58,267 nucleotides of DNA from positions 1 through 58,267 of the forward strand of contig NZ_JAHWGH010000022.1 in assembly GCF_019334305.1 (NCBI RefSeq), read 5' to 3'. Origin of the DNA: Rossellomorea orangium. Lineage in GTDB: Bacteria > Bacillota > Bacilli > Bacillales > Bacillaceae_B. The first letter of the stretch is position 1. Every line of letters begins with the position of its first letter. Below are positions 1 to 8,220 of this stretch, one piece after another. The translations under genes and the position numbers were made by a program. A model generated the notes under the pieces. It saw nothing but the letters and a program-made list of their open reading frames with translations. It was not told the DNA's origin and ran no database searches.

Positions 1-306
1 CTGCAGGGCCGTCTTATGCTTGTCGCCTCTGAACGAGCCGCCTGCGCTTTAGGTGGCTGCTAGCTCCGGCGGCTAGAGGCTCGAGGTCATAAGTCAACCC
101 TGCCAAAAAGGCAAAGAACGCCTTTCCGGCAGGGCCGTCTTATGCTTGTCGCCTCTGAACGAGCCGCCTCCGCTTTAGGTGTCTGCTAGCTCCGGCGGCT
201 AGCCCCTCGAGGTCATATCTAAAAAATCCCCAAAGGCAAAAAACGCCTTCAGGGATTTTTTAGATATGCTTGTCGGGGCTGAGCAAGCCGCCTGCGCTTT
301 AGGTTT
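1..306. repeat. Tandem covarying hairpin repeats, period about 125 bp
   Basis: Two complete copies and one partial copy of a structured repeat lie just beyond the 3' end of glyS. Hairpin A (68-168) pairs GGCGGCT/AGCCGCC, AGAGGC/GCCTCT, CATAAG/CTTATG and CCCTGCC/GGCAGGG. Hairpin B (194-292) keeps GGCGGCT/AGCCGCC but has AGCCCC/GGGGCT and a 17-bp perfect stem CATATCTAAAAAATCCC with its complement. Internal loops tcgaggt and cttgtc are the same in both. Positions 1-42 are the right half of a further copy cut by the window edge. The 19-mer at 197-215 recurs inverted at 56248-56266. On the minus strand the copies could help end glyS transcription. This looks like an abundant Bacillaceae interspersed repeat; its function is unknown. 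Confidence 0.8.
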
Positions 307-1680
307 TTAAAACTTAATTTTCTCCTGCAAGAACGCTTTTACTTCACTGATTGGCATTCTGACTTGATCCATTGTGTCACGGTCACGAACGGTTACTTGA
401 CCGTCTTCTACGGAATCAAAATCGAAGGTGATGCAGAATGGTGTCCCGATTTCGTCTTGACGGCGATAGCGTTTACCGATGGATGCCGTTTCGTCGAAGT
501 CGATCATCAGATCCTGAGAAAGCTCTTCGTACACTTTGAAGGCATCGTCAGAAAGCTTTTTCGAAAGTGGCAGGACAGCAGCCTTGAATGGAGCCAGCGC
601 CGGATGGAAGCGTAAAACGGTACGTGAATCATTCTCTAGCTCTTCTTCTTCATATGCATCACAAAGGAATGCAAGGGTCACGCGATCCGCCCCCAGTGAA
701 GGCTCGATGCAGTATGGTACATATTTTTCATTGGTTTGTGGATCCATGTAGTGGAAGTCCTCATTTGAATGTTCCATATGACGCTTAAGGTCGAAGTCCG
801 TGCGATCTGCCACGCCCCATAGCTCTCCCCAGCCAAACGGGAATTTGTATTCGATATCCGTTGTTGCATTGCTGTAGTGAGATAATTCATCTTTGTCATG
901 ATCACGCAGTCTCATGTTGTCTTCACTCATGCCAAGGTTGAGTAACCAGTTTTTACAGAATTCACGCCAATACGAGAACCACTCCAGATCTTCTCCTGGC
1001 TTACAGAAGAATTCCAGTTCCATTTGCTCAAATTCACGGGTTCTGAATGTAAAGTTACCCGGTGTGATTTCATTGCGGAAGCTTTTTCCTACTTGTGCAA
1101 TACCAAATGGCATTTTTTTGCGCATAGAGCGCTGTACATTTTTGAAGTTTACGAAGATTCCTTGTGCTGTTTCAGGGCGTAAGTAAATTTCATTTGTAGA
1201 AGACTCCGTCACACCTTGATGGGTTTTGAACATCAAGTCGAACTGGCGGATGTCGGTGAAATCGTGGCTTCCGCAATCAGGACAGGCAATGTCGTGTTCT
1301 TTAATGATTTCTTCCATTTTATCGAAAGAAAGACCGTCGACGATCATTTCGATCCCTTTTTCTTCTAGCGCGTTTTCAATGATTTTATCTGCACGGTGAC
1401 GTGTTTTACATTGTTTACAGTCAATCATCGGGTCGTTGAAATTCCCAACGTGACCGGAAGCCACCCATGTTTGAGGATTCATAAGGATACTTGCATCAAG
1501 ACCCACATTATAAGGGGATTCCTGAACGAATTTCTTCCACCATGCTTTTTTGATATTATTCTTCAACTCGACTCCAAGCGGACCGTAATCCCATGTGTTG
1601 GCAAGTCCTCCGTAGATTTCTGATCCAGGAAACACAAATCCCCGGTGCTTTGCTAAGTTGACTACTTGTTCCATTGACAT
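307..1680 (-). CDS. glyS: Glycyl-tRNA synthetase, single-chain alpha2 type
   Basis: Charges tRNA-Gly with glycine in the cytosol. The protein begins [25 protein letters not shown], typical of the dimeric single-polypeptide enzyme. Class II motif 2 is seen as FRNEITP...[14 protein letters not shown] and motif 3 as [14 protein letters not shown] near the C-terminus; a CxxC...CPDCG zinc-like insertion follows the first third. The start at 1680 is preceded by AGGAGTGACTTAT. The reading frame is open for 30 more codons, but those are the translated T-box terminator and were excluded. The gene stands alone on the minus strand behind a T-box leader, so expression should respond to uncharged tRNA-Gly. 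The stop codon directly abuts the hairpin repeats. Confidence 0.97.
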   Translation of the reverse strand: MSMEQVVNLAKHRGFVFPGSEIYGGLANTWDYGPLGVELKNNIKKAWWKKFVQESPYNVGLDASILMNPQTWVASGHVGNFNDPMIDCKQCKTRHRADKIIENALEEKGIEMIVDGLSFDKMEEIIKEHDIACPDCGSHDFTDIRQFDLMFKTHQGVTESSTNEIYLRPETAQGIFVNFKNVQRSMRKKMPFGIAQVGKSFRNEITPGNFTFRTREFEQMELEFFCKPGEDLEWFSYWREFCKNWLLNLGMSEDNMRLRDHDKDELSHYSNATTDIEYKFPFGWGELWGVADRTDFDLKRHMEHSNEDFHYMDPQTNEKYVPYCIEPSLGADRVTLAFLCDAYEEEELENDSRTVLRFHPALAPFKAAVLPLSKKLSDDAFKVYEELSQDLMIDFDETASIGKRYRRQDEIGTPFCITFDFDSVEDGQVTVRDRDTMDQVRMPISEVKAFLQEKIKF

Positions 1681-1696
1681 ATAAGTCACTCCTTTT

Positions 1697-1917
1697 CTTT
1701 TTATGTAAATAAAAAAGCTCGTCCTTAGGCGCTTAAGGCCTAGGGACGAGCTTGATACTCGCGGTTCCACCCTAGTTGATATGCATATGCATACCCACTT
1801 TTCATCGGTAAGTTGCTCAGGATTTCCGTTTCCCTGCCTTCTGGGCTTTCACTGTCCCCAGTCGCTTATCGGTTAGCAAGTACTTATTGATCCATCATAG
1901 CATTATTGGTTGTAAGA
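1697..1917 (-). promoter_or_regulatory. T-box leader of glyS
   Basis: The reverse complement of 1761-1773 is the T-box core AGGGTGGAACCGC, which pairs with the acceptor end of uncharged tRNA in the antiterminator. It is followed by a terminator hairpin (1708-1753) ending in a U run. An AGTACTT-like stem I element occurs near 1880. The specifier triplet could not be fixed by eye, but the gene downstream implies tRNA-Gly. Confidence 0.93.
1708..1753 (-). terminator. T-box regulatory terminator
   Basis: On the minus strand, AAGCTCGTCCCTAGGCC pairs with a near-complementary GGCGCCTAAGGACGAGCTT-like arm and is followed by TTTTTT. It lies between the T-box core and the glyS Shine-Dalgarno, as expected for tRNA-controlled attenuation. 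Confidence 0.9.
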
Positions 1918-1924
1918 TGAAGAC

Positions 1925-1953
1925 ATTTTATCATGATAAAGAAATAAAAACAA
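1925..1953 (-). promoter_or_regulatory. Sigma-A promoter of glyS
   Basis: Reading the minus strand, TTGTTT (1948-1953) and TAAAAT (1925-1930) are 17 bp apart. The predicted transcription start is just upstream of the T-box leader. Confidence 0.65.
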
Positions 1954-2141
1954 CTACAGTTTGATCCAAGTGAAATGATTTGAAGTTTTGTGTTAAAACA
2001 GATACTCTTTGTAAAGTGAAATTTTAACTATAGGTTGTCACAAATGGATGATAATATGCTCTTTTCATTTTGCTTGAATAGTATATAATATTTCATATAA
2101 AGTATAACATAAATCGTTTGAACGTTAGGTGGTGAGTAACA

Positions 2142-2768
2142 ATCGAACTTAATAAGCGTCAAGAACATATTTTACAAATAGTGAAAGACAATGGACCTAT
2201 CACTGGTGAACAGATTGCAGATCGATTAAACTTAACAAGAGCGACCTTAAGACCTGACCTGGCGATCCTGACCATGGCGGGATATCTGGATGCACGACCA
2301 AGAGTGGGGTATTTCTATACCGGTAAAACAGGGACCCAGCTGCTGACAGAGAACCTGAACAAAATTTATGTGAAGGATTATCAATCCATTCCTGTCGTGG
2401 TAAATGAAAATGTTTCCGTGTATGATGCAATCGTGACCATGTTCTTGGAAGATGTGGGTACATTGTTTGTTGTGGACGCCAATACATACTTAGTGGGGGT
2501 CCTGTCCCGTAAAGATCTTTTAAGAGCAAGTATTGGGAAGCAGGAACTCAGTACGTTGCCGGTGAATATCATTATGACAAGAATGCCGAATATCACGGTC
2601 TGTGAAAAAGATGACCAGTTGATTGGTGTGGCGAAGGACTTGATTCATAAACAAATTGATTCCGTCCCTGTCGTAAAGAAAACCGGGAATGGCGATCTCG
2701 AAGTCATCGGGAGAATTACGAAGACCAATATTACTAAAGCATTTGTAGCATTGGCAGATGAATATTAG
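2142..2768 (+). CDS. ccpN: CcpN-type transcriptional repressor (HTH plus CBS pair)
   Basis: CcpN represses gluconeogenic genes (gapB, pckA) when glucose is present in B. subtilis. The N-terminal winged helix reads IELNKRQEHILQIV...GEQIADRLNLTRATLRPDLAIL, followed by two CBS domains (about residues 75-205, with LVGVLSRKDLLRASIG and VIGRITKTNITKAF). ppsR follows 16 bp later, matching the known ccpN-yqfL pair. The start is odd. The conserved N-terminal residues have no ATG, GTG or TTG between the in-frame stop at 2133-2135 and GTG 2181. The Shine-Dalgarno AGGTGGTGA (2127-2135) puts an ATC at 2142, 9 nt after GGTGG. I place the start there; the alternative is GTG 2181 with loss of 13 conserved residues, or an indel near 2138. 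Confidence 0.9.
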   Translation: MELNKRQEHILQIVKDNGPITGEQIADRLNLTRATLRPDLAILTMAGYLDARPRVGYFYTGKTGTQLLTENLNKIYVKDYQSIPVVVNENVSVYDAIVTMFLEDVGTLFVVDANTYLVGVLSRKDLLRASIGKQELSTLPVNIIMTRMPNITVCEKDDQLIGVAKDLIHKQIDSVPVVKKTGNGDLEVIGRITKTNITKAFVALADEY

Positions 2769-2784
2769 AAGGTGGTGAACGATC

Positions 2785-3594
2785 GTGAAAGAACCGATCA
2801 TCTATGTTGTATCCGACTCGGTGGGGGAAACTGCCGAATTAGTGACAAAAGCGGCGATAAGCCAATTCAATGGTTCCAATACGGTCATTAAGCGCTTTCC
2901 GTATGTAGAGGATCTGGAACACATTGACGAAGTGATTTCCTTAGCGAAATTGAACCAGGGATTGATCGTTTACACTCTGGTCAAGCCGGATATGCGTGCG
3001 TACATTAAAGAACAATCTGAAAAAGAAGAGCTTTATGCTTTCGACATCATCGGTCCATTAATGGATAAATACCAGTCTTCCTACCAAAAGGAACCTTTGT
3101 TTGAACCTGGGACTGTCAGAAAGCTTGATGATGATTACTTCAAGAAGGTGGAAGCCATTGAGTTTGCCGTCAAGTACGACGATGGGCGTGATCCCCGTGG
3201 TATCCTGAGAGCGGACATCGTGCTTGTAGGGGTCTCGAGAACCTCGAAAACACCTTTATCACAATACCTTGCTTTAAAAAGGATCAAAGTGGCCAATGTC
3301 CCTCTTGTACCGGAAGTCGATCCCCCAGAGGAATTATTTATGGTTTCTCCAAAGAAATGCTTTGGCCTTAAGATCAGCCCTGAGAAATTGAATACCATCC
3401 GCCGGGAAAGACTGAAATCTCTAGGTTTGAATGATCAGGCAAGCTACGCTAATATTAAGAGGATTGAAGATGAGCTCCAGTATTTCGAGAAAATTACTGA
3501 CCGCATCGGATGTCATGTCATCGACGTAACGAACAAGGCAGTCGAAGAAACGGCCAATGTCATTACAAACATCTATCAAAATTCCAACGACTGA
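2785..3594 (+). CDS. ppsR: Pyruvate phosphate dikinase/PEP synthase regulatory protein (YqfL/PpsR family)
   Basis: DUF299-family proteins are bifunctional ADP-dependent kinases and Pi-dependent phosphorylases that switch PPDK or PEP synthase on and off; B. subtilis YqfL also antagonises CcpN. The protein has the family's N-terminal [20 protein letters not shown] and the P-loop-like [17 protein letters not shown] near residue 150, and its 269 residues are the usual length. The start is GTG after AAGGTGGTGAACGATC. It is probably cotranscribed with ccpN and ended by the hairpin at 3603-3646. No PPDK or PEP synthase gene lies in this window, so the CcpN-linked role is the more likely local function. 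Confidence 0.93.
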   Translation: MKEPIIYVVSDSVGETAELVTKAAISQFNGSNTVIKRFPYVEDLEHIDEVISLAKLNQGLIVYTLVKPDMRAYIKEQSEKEELYAFDIIGPLMDKYQSSYQKEPLFEPGTVRKLDDDYFKKVEAIEFAVKYDDGRDPRGILRADIVLVGVSRTSKTPLSQYLALKRIKVANVPLVPEVDPPEELFMVSPKKCFGLKISPEKLNTIRRERLKSLGLNDQASYANIKRIEDELQYFEKITDRIGCHVIDVTNKAVEETANVITNIYQNSND

Positions 3595-3602
3595 GCATAA
3601 TT

Positions 3603-3646
3603 AAAAAAGATGATTCCCTTGAAATAATGGGGGAATCATCTTTTTA
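3603..3646 (+). terminator. Terminator after ccpN-ppsR
   Basis: AAAAAAGATGATTCCC pairs with GGGAATCATCTTTTT around a short loop, followed by T-rich sequence. Confidence 0.9.
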
Positions 3647-3896
3647 TTTTTTAATGAAATTACGAACACCACCAAAAACCTCAAACAAATCAAGTTTTTA
3701 TAGTGGTCAAACTTGTCCGATTATACTATAATAAAAAATTGTGATAAAAATATTTAAAATAGGTTTAGACTAAACTCTTAAGGAATAAACTAATTATTGT
3801 GATATGTCAAGTCTCGTCTGAATTACAATTCGACAATTTTAATCAAATCTCTAGGAAAGTTCCTAAAGAGAGAAGGAAAATACGGAGTGATGTAGA
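3647..3896. other. AT-rich intergenic region before yqxD
   Basis: No gene is visible. It is AT-rich with promoter-like patches (for example TATACTATAAT near 3722-3732) but no clean -35/-10 pair. A small inverted repeat, TCTCTAGGAA with TTCCTAAAGAGA (about 3846-3870), lies just upstream of the yqxD Shine-Dalgarno and could fold in the leader. Confidence 0.4.
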
Positions 3897-4370
3897 ATAG
3901 TTAGTAATAGCGAACATAACCCTGCTGTATATGTAGATGCAGATGCATGCCCGGTAAAACAGGAGATCATAAAAATTACAAGAGGTTATGGCTTTAAAGT
4001 CATTTTTGTTGCTTCCCATGCCCATCGAAAGAATACACCTGACGAGGGTGAATGGGTATATGTGGATAGTTCGAAGGAATCAGCCGACTTGTACATCATG
4101 AATCACGTAAAAGAAAAGGATGTACTGGTGACGCAGGATATAGGACTTGCAAGTCTGGTGTTACCGAAAAAAGTTTATGCCATCTCTCCCAGGGGAAAAG
4201 CCTACAGGGAAGAGAGTATCGTGACAGCGCTTGATTATCGGTATCTTGCAGCAAAAGAACGCAAGAGAGGTAACTACGGTAAAGGTCCCAAGCCTTTCAC
4301 TAATGAAGACAGGGTAACATTCTGTACATCCTTTGATAAAATCTTGTCGGAAATTGCAGGAGATTCGTAA
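3897..4370 (+). CDS. yqxD: YaiI/YqxD family protein (DUF188)
   Basis: DUF188 proteins are PIN-like putative nucleases of unknown substrate. The conserved N-terminal VYVDADACPVKQEII (from 3927) and internal VTQDIGLASLVL and RGKAY are present. The gene precedes dnaG by 47 bp, as in B. subtilis. No ATG, GTG or TTG exists in frame between the stop at 3888-3890 and the VDADACP motif; the first GTG (4062) would remove the whole catalytic motif. GGAG at 3884-3887 is followed 9 nt later by ATA (3897), which I take as a non-canonical start. Nearby out-of-frame ATG and GTG codons run straight into stops, so a single indel does not easily rescue the reading. Confidence 0.85.
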   Translation: MVSNSEHNPAVYVDADACPVKQEIIKITRGYGFKVIFVASHAHRKNTPDEGEWVYVDSSKESADLYIMNHVKEKDVLVTQDIGLASLVLPKKVYAISPRGKAYREESIVTALDYRYLAAKERKRGNYGKGPKPFTNEDRVTFCTSFDKILSEIAGDS

Positions 4371-4417
4371 TCAATACAGAATGGATTAAGAGGGTTAATA
4401 AAAACAGGTGATAGAAC

Positions 4418-6229
4418 ATGTCTGAAAGAATCCCTGAAGATAAGTTGAATAAAATTTTGTCGTCGACAGATATTGTTGACGTTGTCAGTGACTATGTGCA
4501 ATTGAAAAAGCAGGGACGTAACTATTTTGGTTTATGTCCGTTTCATGGAGAAAATACTCCATCTTTTTCTGTTTCCCCTGACAAACAAATATTTCACTGC
4601 TTTGGATGTGGTGCAGGTGGAAATGCGTTTACGTTTCTTATGGATGTGGATGGTCTAAGCTTCCTTGAAGCGGCCCAGAAACTTGGATCCAAAGTAGGCG
4701 AAGATATTTCCATTCAAACCCAAACAGCTGACCAACCGCTTCCTCCTCAGGAAGACGAGAAACAAATGATGGAAGCTCATGGCTTATTAAGTAAATTTTA
4801 CCATCATCTTCTCCTAAATACAAAGGAAGGTCAGGACGCTCTGGAATATTTATTAGCTAGGGGCTTTACAACGGAAAGCATCACGAAATTCCAAATTGGA
4901 TGGTCCCTACCGAGTTGGGATTTCACGGTCAAGTTCCTTGAAAAGCGAGGCTACTCTTTGGAACTGATGGAAGAGGCAGGCTTGCTCGTGAGAAGGGAAA
5001 GGGATAATTCATTCCTTGATCGCTTCAGGGGAAGAATCATGTTTCCGATTGTGGATGCGAAAGGCAATACCGTTGCTTTCTCAGGCAGGACCATTGATAA
5101 GGATGACGAACCAAAATACTTGAACAGTCCTGAAACAAAGATTTTTAATAAAAGTAGCATCCTTTATAACTATCACGGTGCAAGGTCGATGATCAGAAGA
5201 AAACAGCAGGCGATATTATTCGAGGGATTCGCCGATGTGATTTCAGCGAGCGAAGCCGGGGTGGAAAATGGTGTAGCCACCATGGGGACATCATTGACAG
5301 AGCAGCAAATCGGCCTTTTAAAACGATTAACGGATTCCATCACGATATGTTACGATGGTGATTCTGCCGGAGTGGAAGCTGCATTCAGGGCAGGGAAACT
5401 TCTTCATAAACATCAGCTGGACATCCGTGTGGCTACGATACCCGAACAGTTAGACCCTGATGACTACATCAGCAAATATGGTTCTGCCAAATTTCAACAG
5501 GATGTAATAGGGGCAAGTTTAACGTTCATGGCATTTAAGCTTCGGTATTACAAGCTGAATAAAAACTTAAATGATGAAGGAGATCGCCTCAAGTATATAG
5601 AAGACATACTTAAGGAAATTACTCAATTGAGTAAAGCGGTGGAAAAGGATTATTATTTGAGGTATTTGGCCGATGAGTTCGAATTATCCTTAGAGGCTCT
5701 TCAGCAACAACTATCCGAATTACAAGGTCCGGAAAACCGCGCATCTAATCCACCTAAACAGGTCGGTATGCAAGGTGATTTCAAACGGCATACGCAGACT
5801 AAATTGCTGCCTGCGTATCAAACCGCTGAACGAAGGTTGATTGCATACATGCTGAAGGATCCGAATATCGCTTATAAGGTCCAGGAGTGGCTTGCAGGTA
5901 CGAATCTTAATATTGATGAACACCAGGCTATTATTACTTATTTATTGGGATATTATGAAGAAGGACTGCCTCCAAGTGCGAGTGCTTTTGTCGGGTACCT
6001 CCCTGATGAGAGGCTCAGAAGGATCGTGACGGACATAGAAATGATGTCCATTAGCGAAGAAAGTACGGATCAGGAATTAGCGGATTATGTAAATCAGGTG
6101 TTAAAACATCAAAAGATGTTGAGAATAAAGGAAAAAGAATTAGAAAGAAAAGAAGCGGAAAGATTAAAGGATTACAGGCAAGAAGCACAAATAGCGATGG
6201 AAATCTTACAGCTACGTAAGTCTCTATAA
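4418..6229 (+). CDS. dnaG: DNA primase
   Basis: Synthesises RNA primers at the replication fork. The N-terminal zinc ribbon has C40, H43, C61 and C64 (CPFH...CFGCG). The TOPRIM core (about residues 255-345) shows LFEGFADVI and CYDGDSAG metal-binding motifs. The C-terminal quarter is helical and should be the helicase-binding (DnaB/DnaC) domain. At 603 residues the length is normal for Bacillus. It starts at ATG 4418 and sits between yqxD and sigA in the macromolecular synthesis operon. Confidence 0.98.
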   Translation: MSERIPEDKLNKILSSTDIVDVVSDYVQLKKQGRNYFGLCPFHGENTPSFSVSPDKQIFHCFGCGAGGNAFTFLMDVDGLSFLEAAQKLGSKVGEDISIQTQTADQPLPPQEDEKQMMEAHGLLSKFYHHLLLNTKEGQDALEYLLARGFTTESITKFQIGWSLPSWDFTVKFLEKRGYSLELMEEAGLLVRRERDNSFLDRFRGRIMFPIVDAKGNTVAFSGRTIDKDDEPKYLNSPETKIFNKSSILYNYHGARSMIRRKQQAILFEGFADVISASEAGVENGVATMGTSLTEQQIGLLKRLTDSITICYDGDSAGVEAAFRAGKLLHKHQLDIRVATIPEQLDPDDYISKYGSAKFQQDVIGASLTFMAFKLRYYKLNKNLNDEGDRLKYIEDILKEITQLSKAVEKDYYLRYLADEFELSLEALQQQLSELQGPENRASNPPKQVGMQGDFKRHTQTKLLPAYQTAERRLIAYMLKDPNIAYKVQEWLAGTNLNIDEHQAIITYLLGYYEEGLPPSASAFVGYLPDERLRRIVTDIEMMSISEESTDQELADYVNQVLKHQKMLRIKEKELERKEAERLKDYRQEAQIAMEILQLRKSL

Positions 6230-6262
6230 AGTTTTGTCAGGAAGTTGGAAGGAGGGGAACAA

Positions 6263-7393
6263 ATGGCTGAAAAGTCAGCGCGTTCCAAGCAAATAGCGTC
6301 AGAATTAACTGTTGATCAGGTGAAAGAATTCTTAGTTAACCAAGGTAAGAAAAGAGGAGTCCTCACATACGAAGATATTGCCGATAAATTATCGGGCTTC
6401 GAATTGGATTCTGATCAAATGGATGAATTCTACGAACACTTAGGTGAACAAGGTGTAGAAATCGTTAATGAAAACGACGAAGATGATGATCCGGGTGCCA
6501 CAGAGTTAGAGAAGGAAGAAGAAGAAGAGTTTAATCTGAATGATTTAAGCGTTCCTCCAGGGGTTAAAATAAATGATCCGGTTCGTATGTACCTGAAAGA
6601 AATCGGGAGGGTCGATCTTTTATCTGCAGAGGAAGAGATCAATCTTGCCAAGCGAATCGAAGATGGTGATGAAGAGGCGAAGCGACGTCTTGCCGAAGCA
6701 AACCTGAGACTTGTTGTCAGTATTGCCAAACGCTATGTAGGGCGCGGTATGCTGTTCTTAGACCTTATTCAAGAAGGGAATATGGGACTCATCAAAGCGG
6801 TTGAAAAATTTGATTACCGTAAAGGGTACAAATTCAGTACGTATGCTACATGGTGGATTCGTCAAGCCATTACCCGTGCGATTGCTGACCAGGCAAGGAC
6901 GATTCGTATCCCGGTTCACATGGTAGAAACCATCAATAAACTGATCCGGGTCCAAAGACAATTACTTCAGGATCTAGGTCGTGAACCAGCACCGGAGGAA
7001 ATTGCCGAAGAAATGGACCTGACTCCTGAAAAGGTCCGGGAAATACTCAAAATTGCTCAAGAGCCTGTTTCACTGGAAACACCGATTGGGGAAGAAGATG
7101 ATTCTCACCTTGGTGACTTCATTGAGGATGCAGAAGCTCAGTCACCTTCGGAACATGCTGCTTACGAACTATTGAAAGAACAGCTTGAAGATGTTCTGGA
7201 TACTCTTACAGACAGAGAAGAAAATGTTCTAAGACTGCGCTTTGGTCTGGATGACGGCAGAACACGTACACTTGAAGAAGTAGGTAAGGTGTTCGGTGTT
7301 ACTCGAGAACGTATCCGTCAAATCGAAGCGAAAGCTTTAAGAAAACTGCGCCATCCGAGCAGAAGCAAACGATTAAAAGACTTTTTGGAATAG
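6263..7393 (+). CDS. sigA: RNA polymerase primary sigma factor SigA
   Basis: Housekeeping sigma-70 factor. The N-terminal region 1.1 is acidic ([18 protein letters not shown]). Region 1.2 shows [11 protein letters not shown], region 2 contains [20 protein letters not shown], and region 4.2 ends in [21 protein letters not shown]. The 376 residues match Bacillus SigA. The start ATG at 6263 follows GGAAGGAGGGGAACAA; an in-frame start 18 nt earlier overlaps this Shine-Dalgarno. It lies 33 bp after dnaG, and a terminator follows at 7405-7440. Confidence 0.98.
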   Translation: MAEKSARSKQIASELTVDQVKEFLVNQGKKRGVLTYEDIADKLSGFELDSDQMDEFYEHLGEQGVEIVNENDEDDDPGATELEKEEEEEFNLNDLSVPPGVKINDPVRMYLKEIGRVDLLSAEEEINLAKRIEDGDEEAKRRLAEANLRLVVSIAKRYVGRGMLFLDLIQEGNMGLIKAVEKFDYRKGYKFSTYATWWIRQAITRAIADQARTIRIPVHMVETINKLIRVQRQLLQDLGREPAPEEIAEEMDLTPEKVREILKIAQEPVSLETPIGEEDDSHLGDFIEDAEAQSPSEHAAYELLKEQLEDVLDTLTDREENVLRLRFGLDDGRTRTLEEVGKVFGVTRERIRQIEAKALRKLRHPSRSKRLKDFLE

Positions 7394-7404
7394 AAATATC
7401 CAAT

Positions 7405-7440
7405 TACTGCCTCTATTGTGCATAGGGGTGGTTTTTTTTT
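7405..7440 (+). terminator. Terminator after sigA
   Basis: ACTGCCTCTAT and ATAGGGGTGGT form an 11-bp stem with several G-U pairs, followed by ten T residues. Confidence 0.75.
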
Positions 7441-7514
7441 GTCCAACTTAAAGGGTTTTTCCTGTTCTTTGCCGAATAAAGCTATAGGATTCAACAATAG
7501 AAGGTGTGACATTT

Positions 7515-8054
7515 GTGACAAGAACGAAGGATTCGAAAACAGAAACGATCATCAGGGAAATTCAATTTTGGAAGCAGACCAAATTACTTCCGGAACAATA
7601 TTGTGATTACCTGATTGCATTCTATACAGGTGGGTCAGGAATCAATGATCGAAAGCAGGCCGTAAACCGGAGGTCGATCACATTTACAGACGTTTTAATT
7701 TCAATGTGCATTTTAGCGATTTCATTATTTGTCATTTATTTTACTGAATTGTCAATCGTTTTGCAAACAGCGATTTTGGCAGGTTTTGTCGGATTATTAT
7801 TGGGGATGGGGATTTATTATACTAAGAAACAATTATCTCCTATGCTTCTCTATGCTTCGGCAGCATGTATCCTCCTTCTTTCATCTATTGATGTGTCTGA
7901 GGTGGTTTTTAAAGGAAGCTCTTTGGAATTATACATAACCTTGTTTCTCAACTGCTTCCTGTGGATGGGAGCAGGAGTGAAGTGGAAGCAGAATTATTTC
8001 TCCTTTGCAGGCTTTATAGGAGTAGTGCTCGTAAGTATTTATATATTACTATAA
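7515..8054 (+). CDS. Uncharacterised four-TM membrane protein
   Basis: I do not recognise this family. The first ~55 residues are soluble and start TRTKDSKTETIIREIQFWKQTKLLPEQYCDYLIAFYTGG; four hydrophobic segments follow at about residues 60-80, 85-102, 108-125 and 135-178 (the last may be two helices). GTG 7515 was chosen over GTG 7506 because GAAGG (7500-7504) is 10 nt upstream. The soluble part, with its EQYCDYLIAFYTGG, resembles the short N-terminal helices of some DUF2157-like proteins, but this is only an impression. The gene lies alone between the sigA terminator and the acyl-CoA dehydrogenase promoter. Confidence 0.75.
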   Translation: MTRTKDSKTETIIREIQFWKQTKLLPEQYCDYLIAFYTGGSGINDRKQAVNRRSITFTDVLISMCILAISLFVIYFTELSIVLQTAILAGFVGLLLGMGIYYTKKQLSPMLLYASAACILLLSSIDVSEVVFKGSSLELYITLFLNCFLWMGAGVKWKQNYFSFAGFIGVVLVSIYILL

Positions 8055-8082
8055 CTTCTGAAAATTAAAAAGTTTTTTAAAG

Positions 8083-8112
8083 TTGAGAAAATTCACTTTC
8101 CCCTCTTATAAT
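8083..8112 (+). promoter_or_regulatory. Sigma-A promoter of the acyl-CoA dehydrogenase gene
   Basis: TTGAGA (8083-8088) and a perfect TATAAT (8107-8112) are separated by 18 bp, about 110 bp upstream of the start codon. The leader is therefore roughly 100 nt. Confidence 0.7.
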
Positions 8113-8220
8113 AGGAATGAGAGCGTATTCATAGAATTGTATGTGTATGCTTGAAAGCGCTATTATCATTCGAAGAAGTCTAGGGCTTTCAGTCATCAAA
8201 GTTAGACAAGGGGGATAAGG

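Noticed and set aside
1..306. CRISPR-like array
   Set aside because: The period is about 125 bp, units are hairpins with covarying stems, and there are no short repeats with unique spacers.
1681..1770. 30-codon N-terminal extension of glyS
   Set aside because: It is the T-box terminator and leader read in frame; the Shine-Dalgarno and family N-terminus place the start at 1680.
4062..4370. Short yqxD beginning at GTG 4062
   Set aside because: This would drop the conserved VDADACP motif, and there is no Shine-Dalgarno before 4062.
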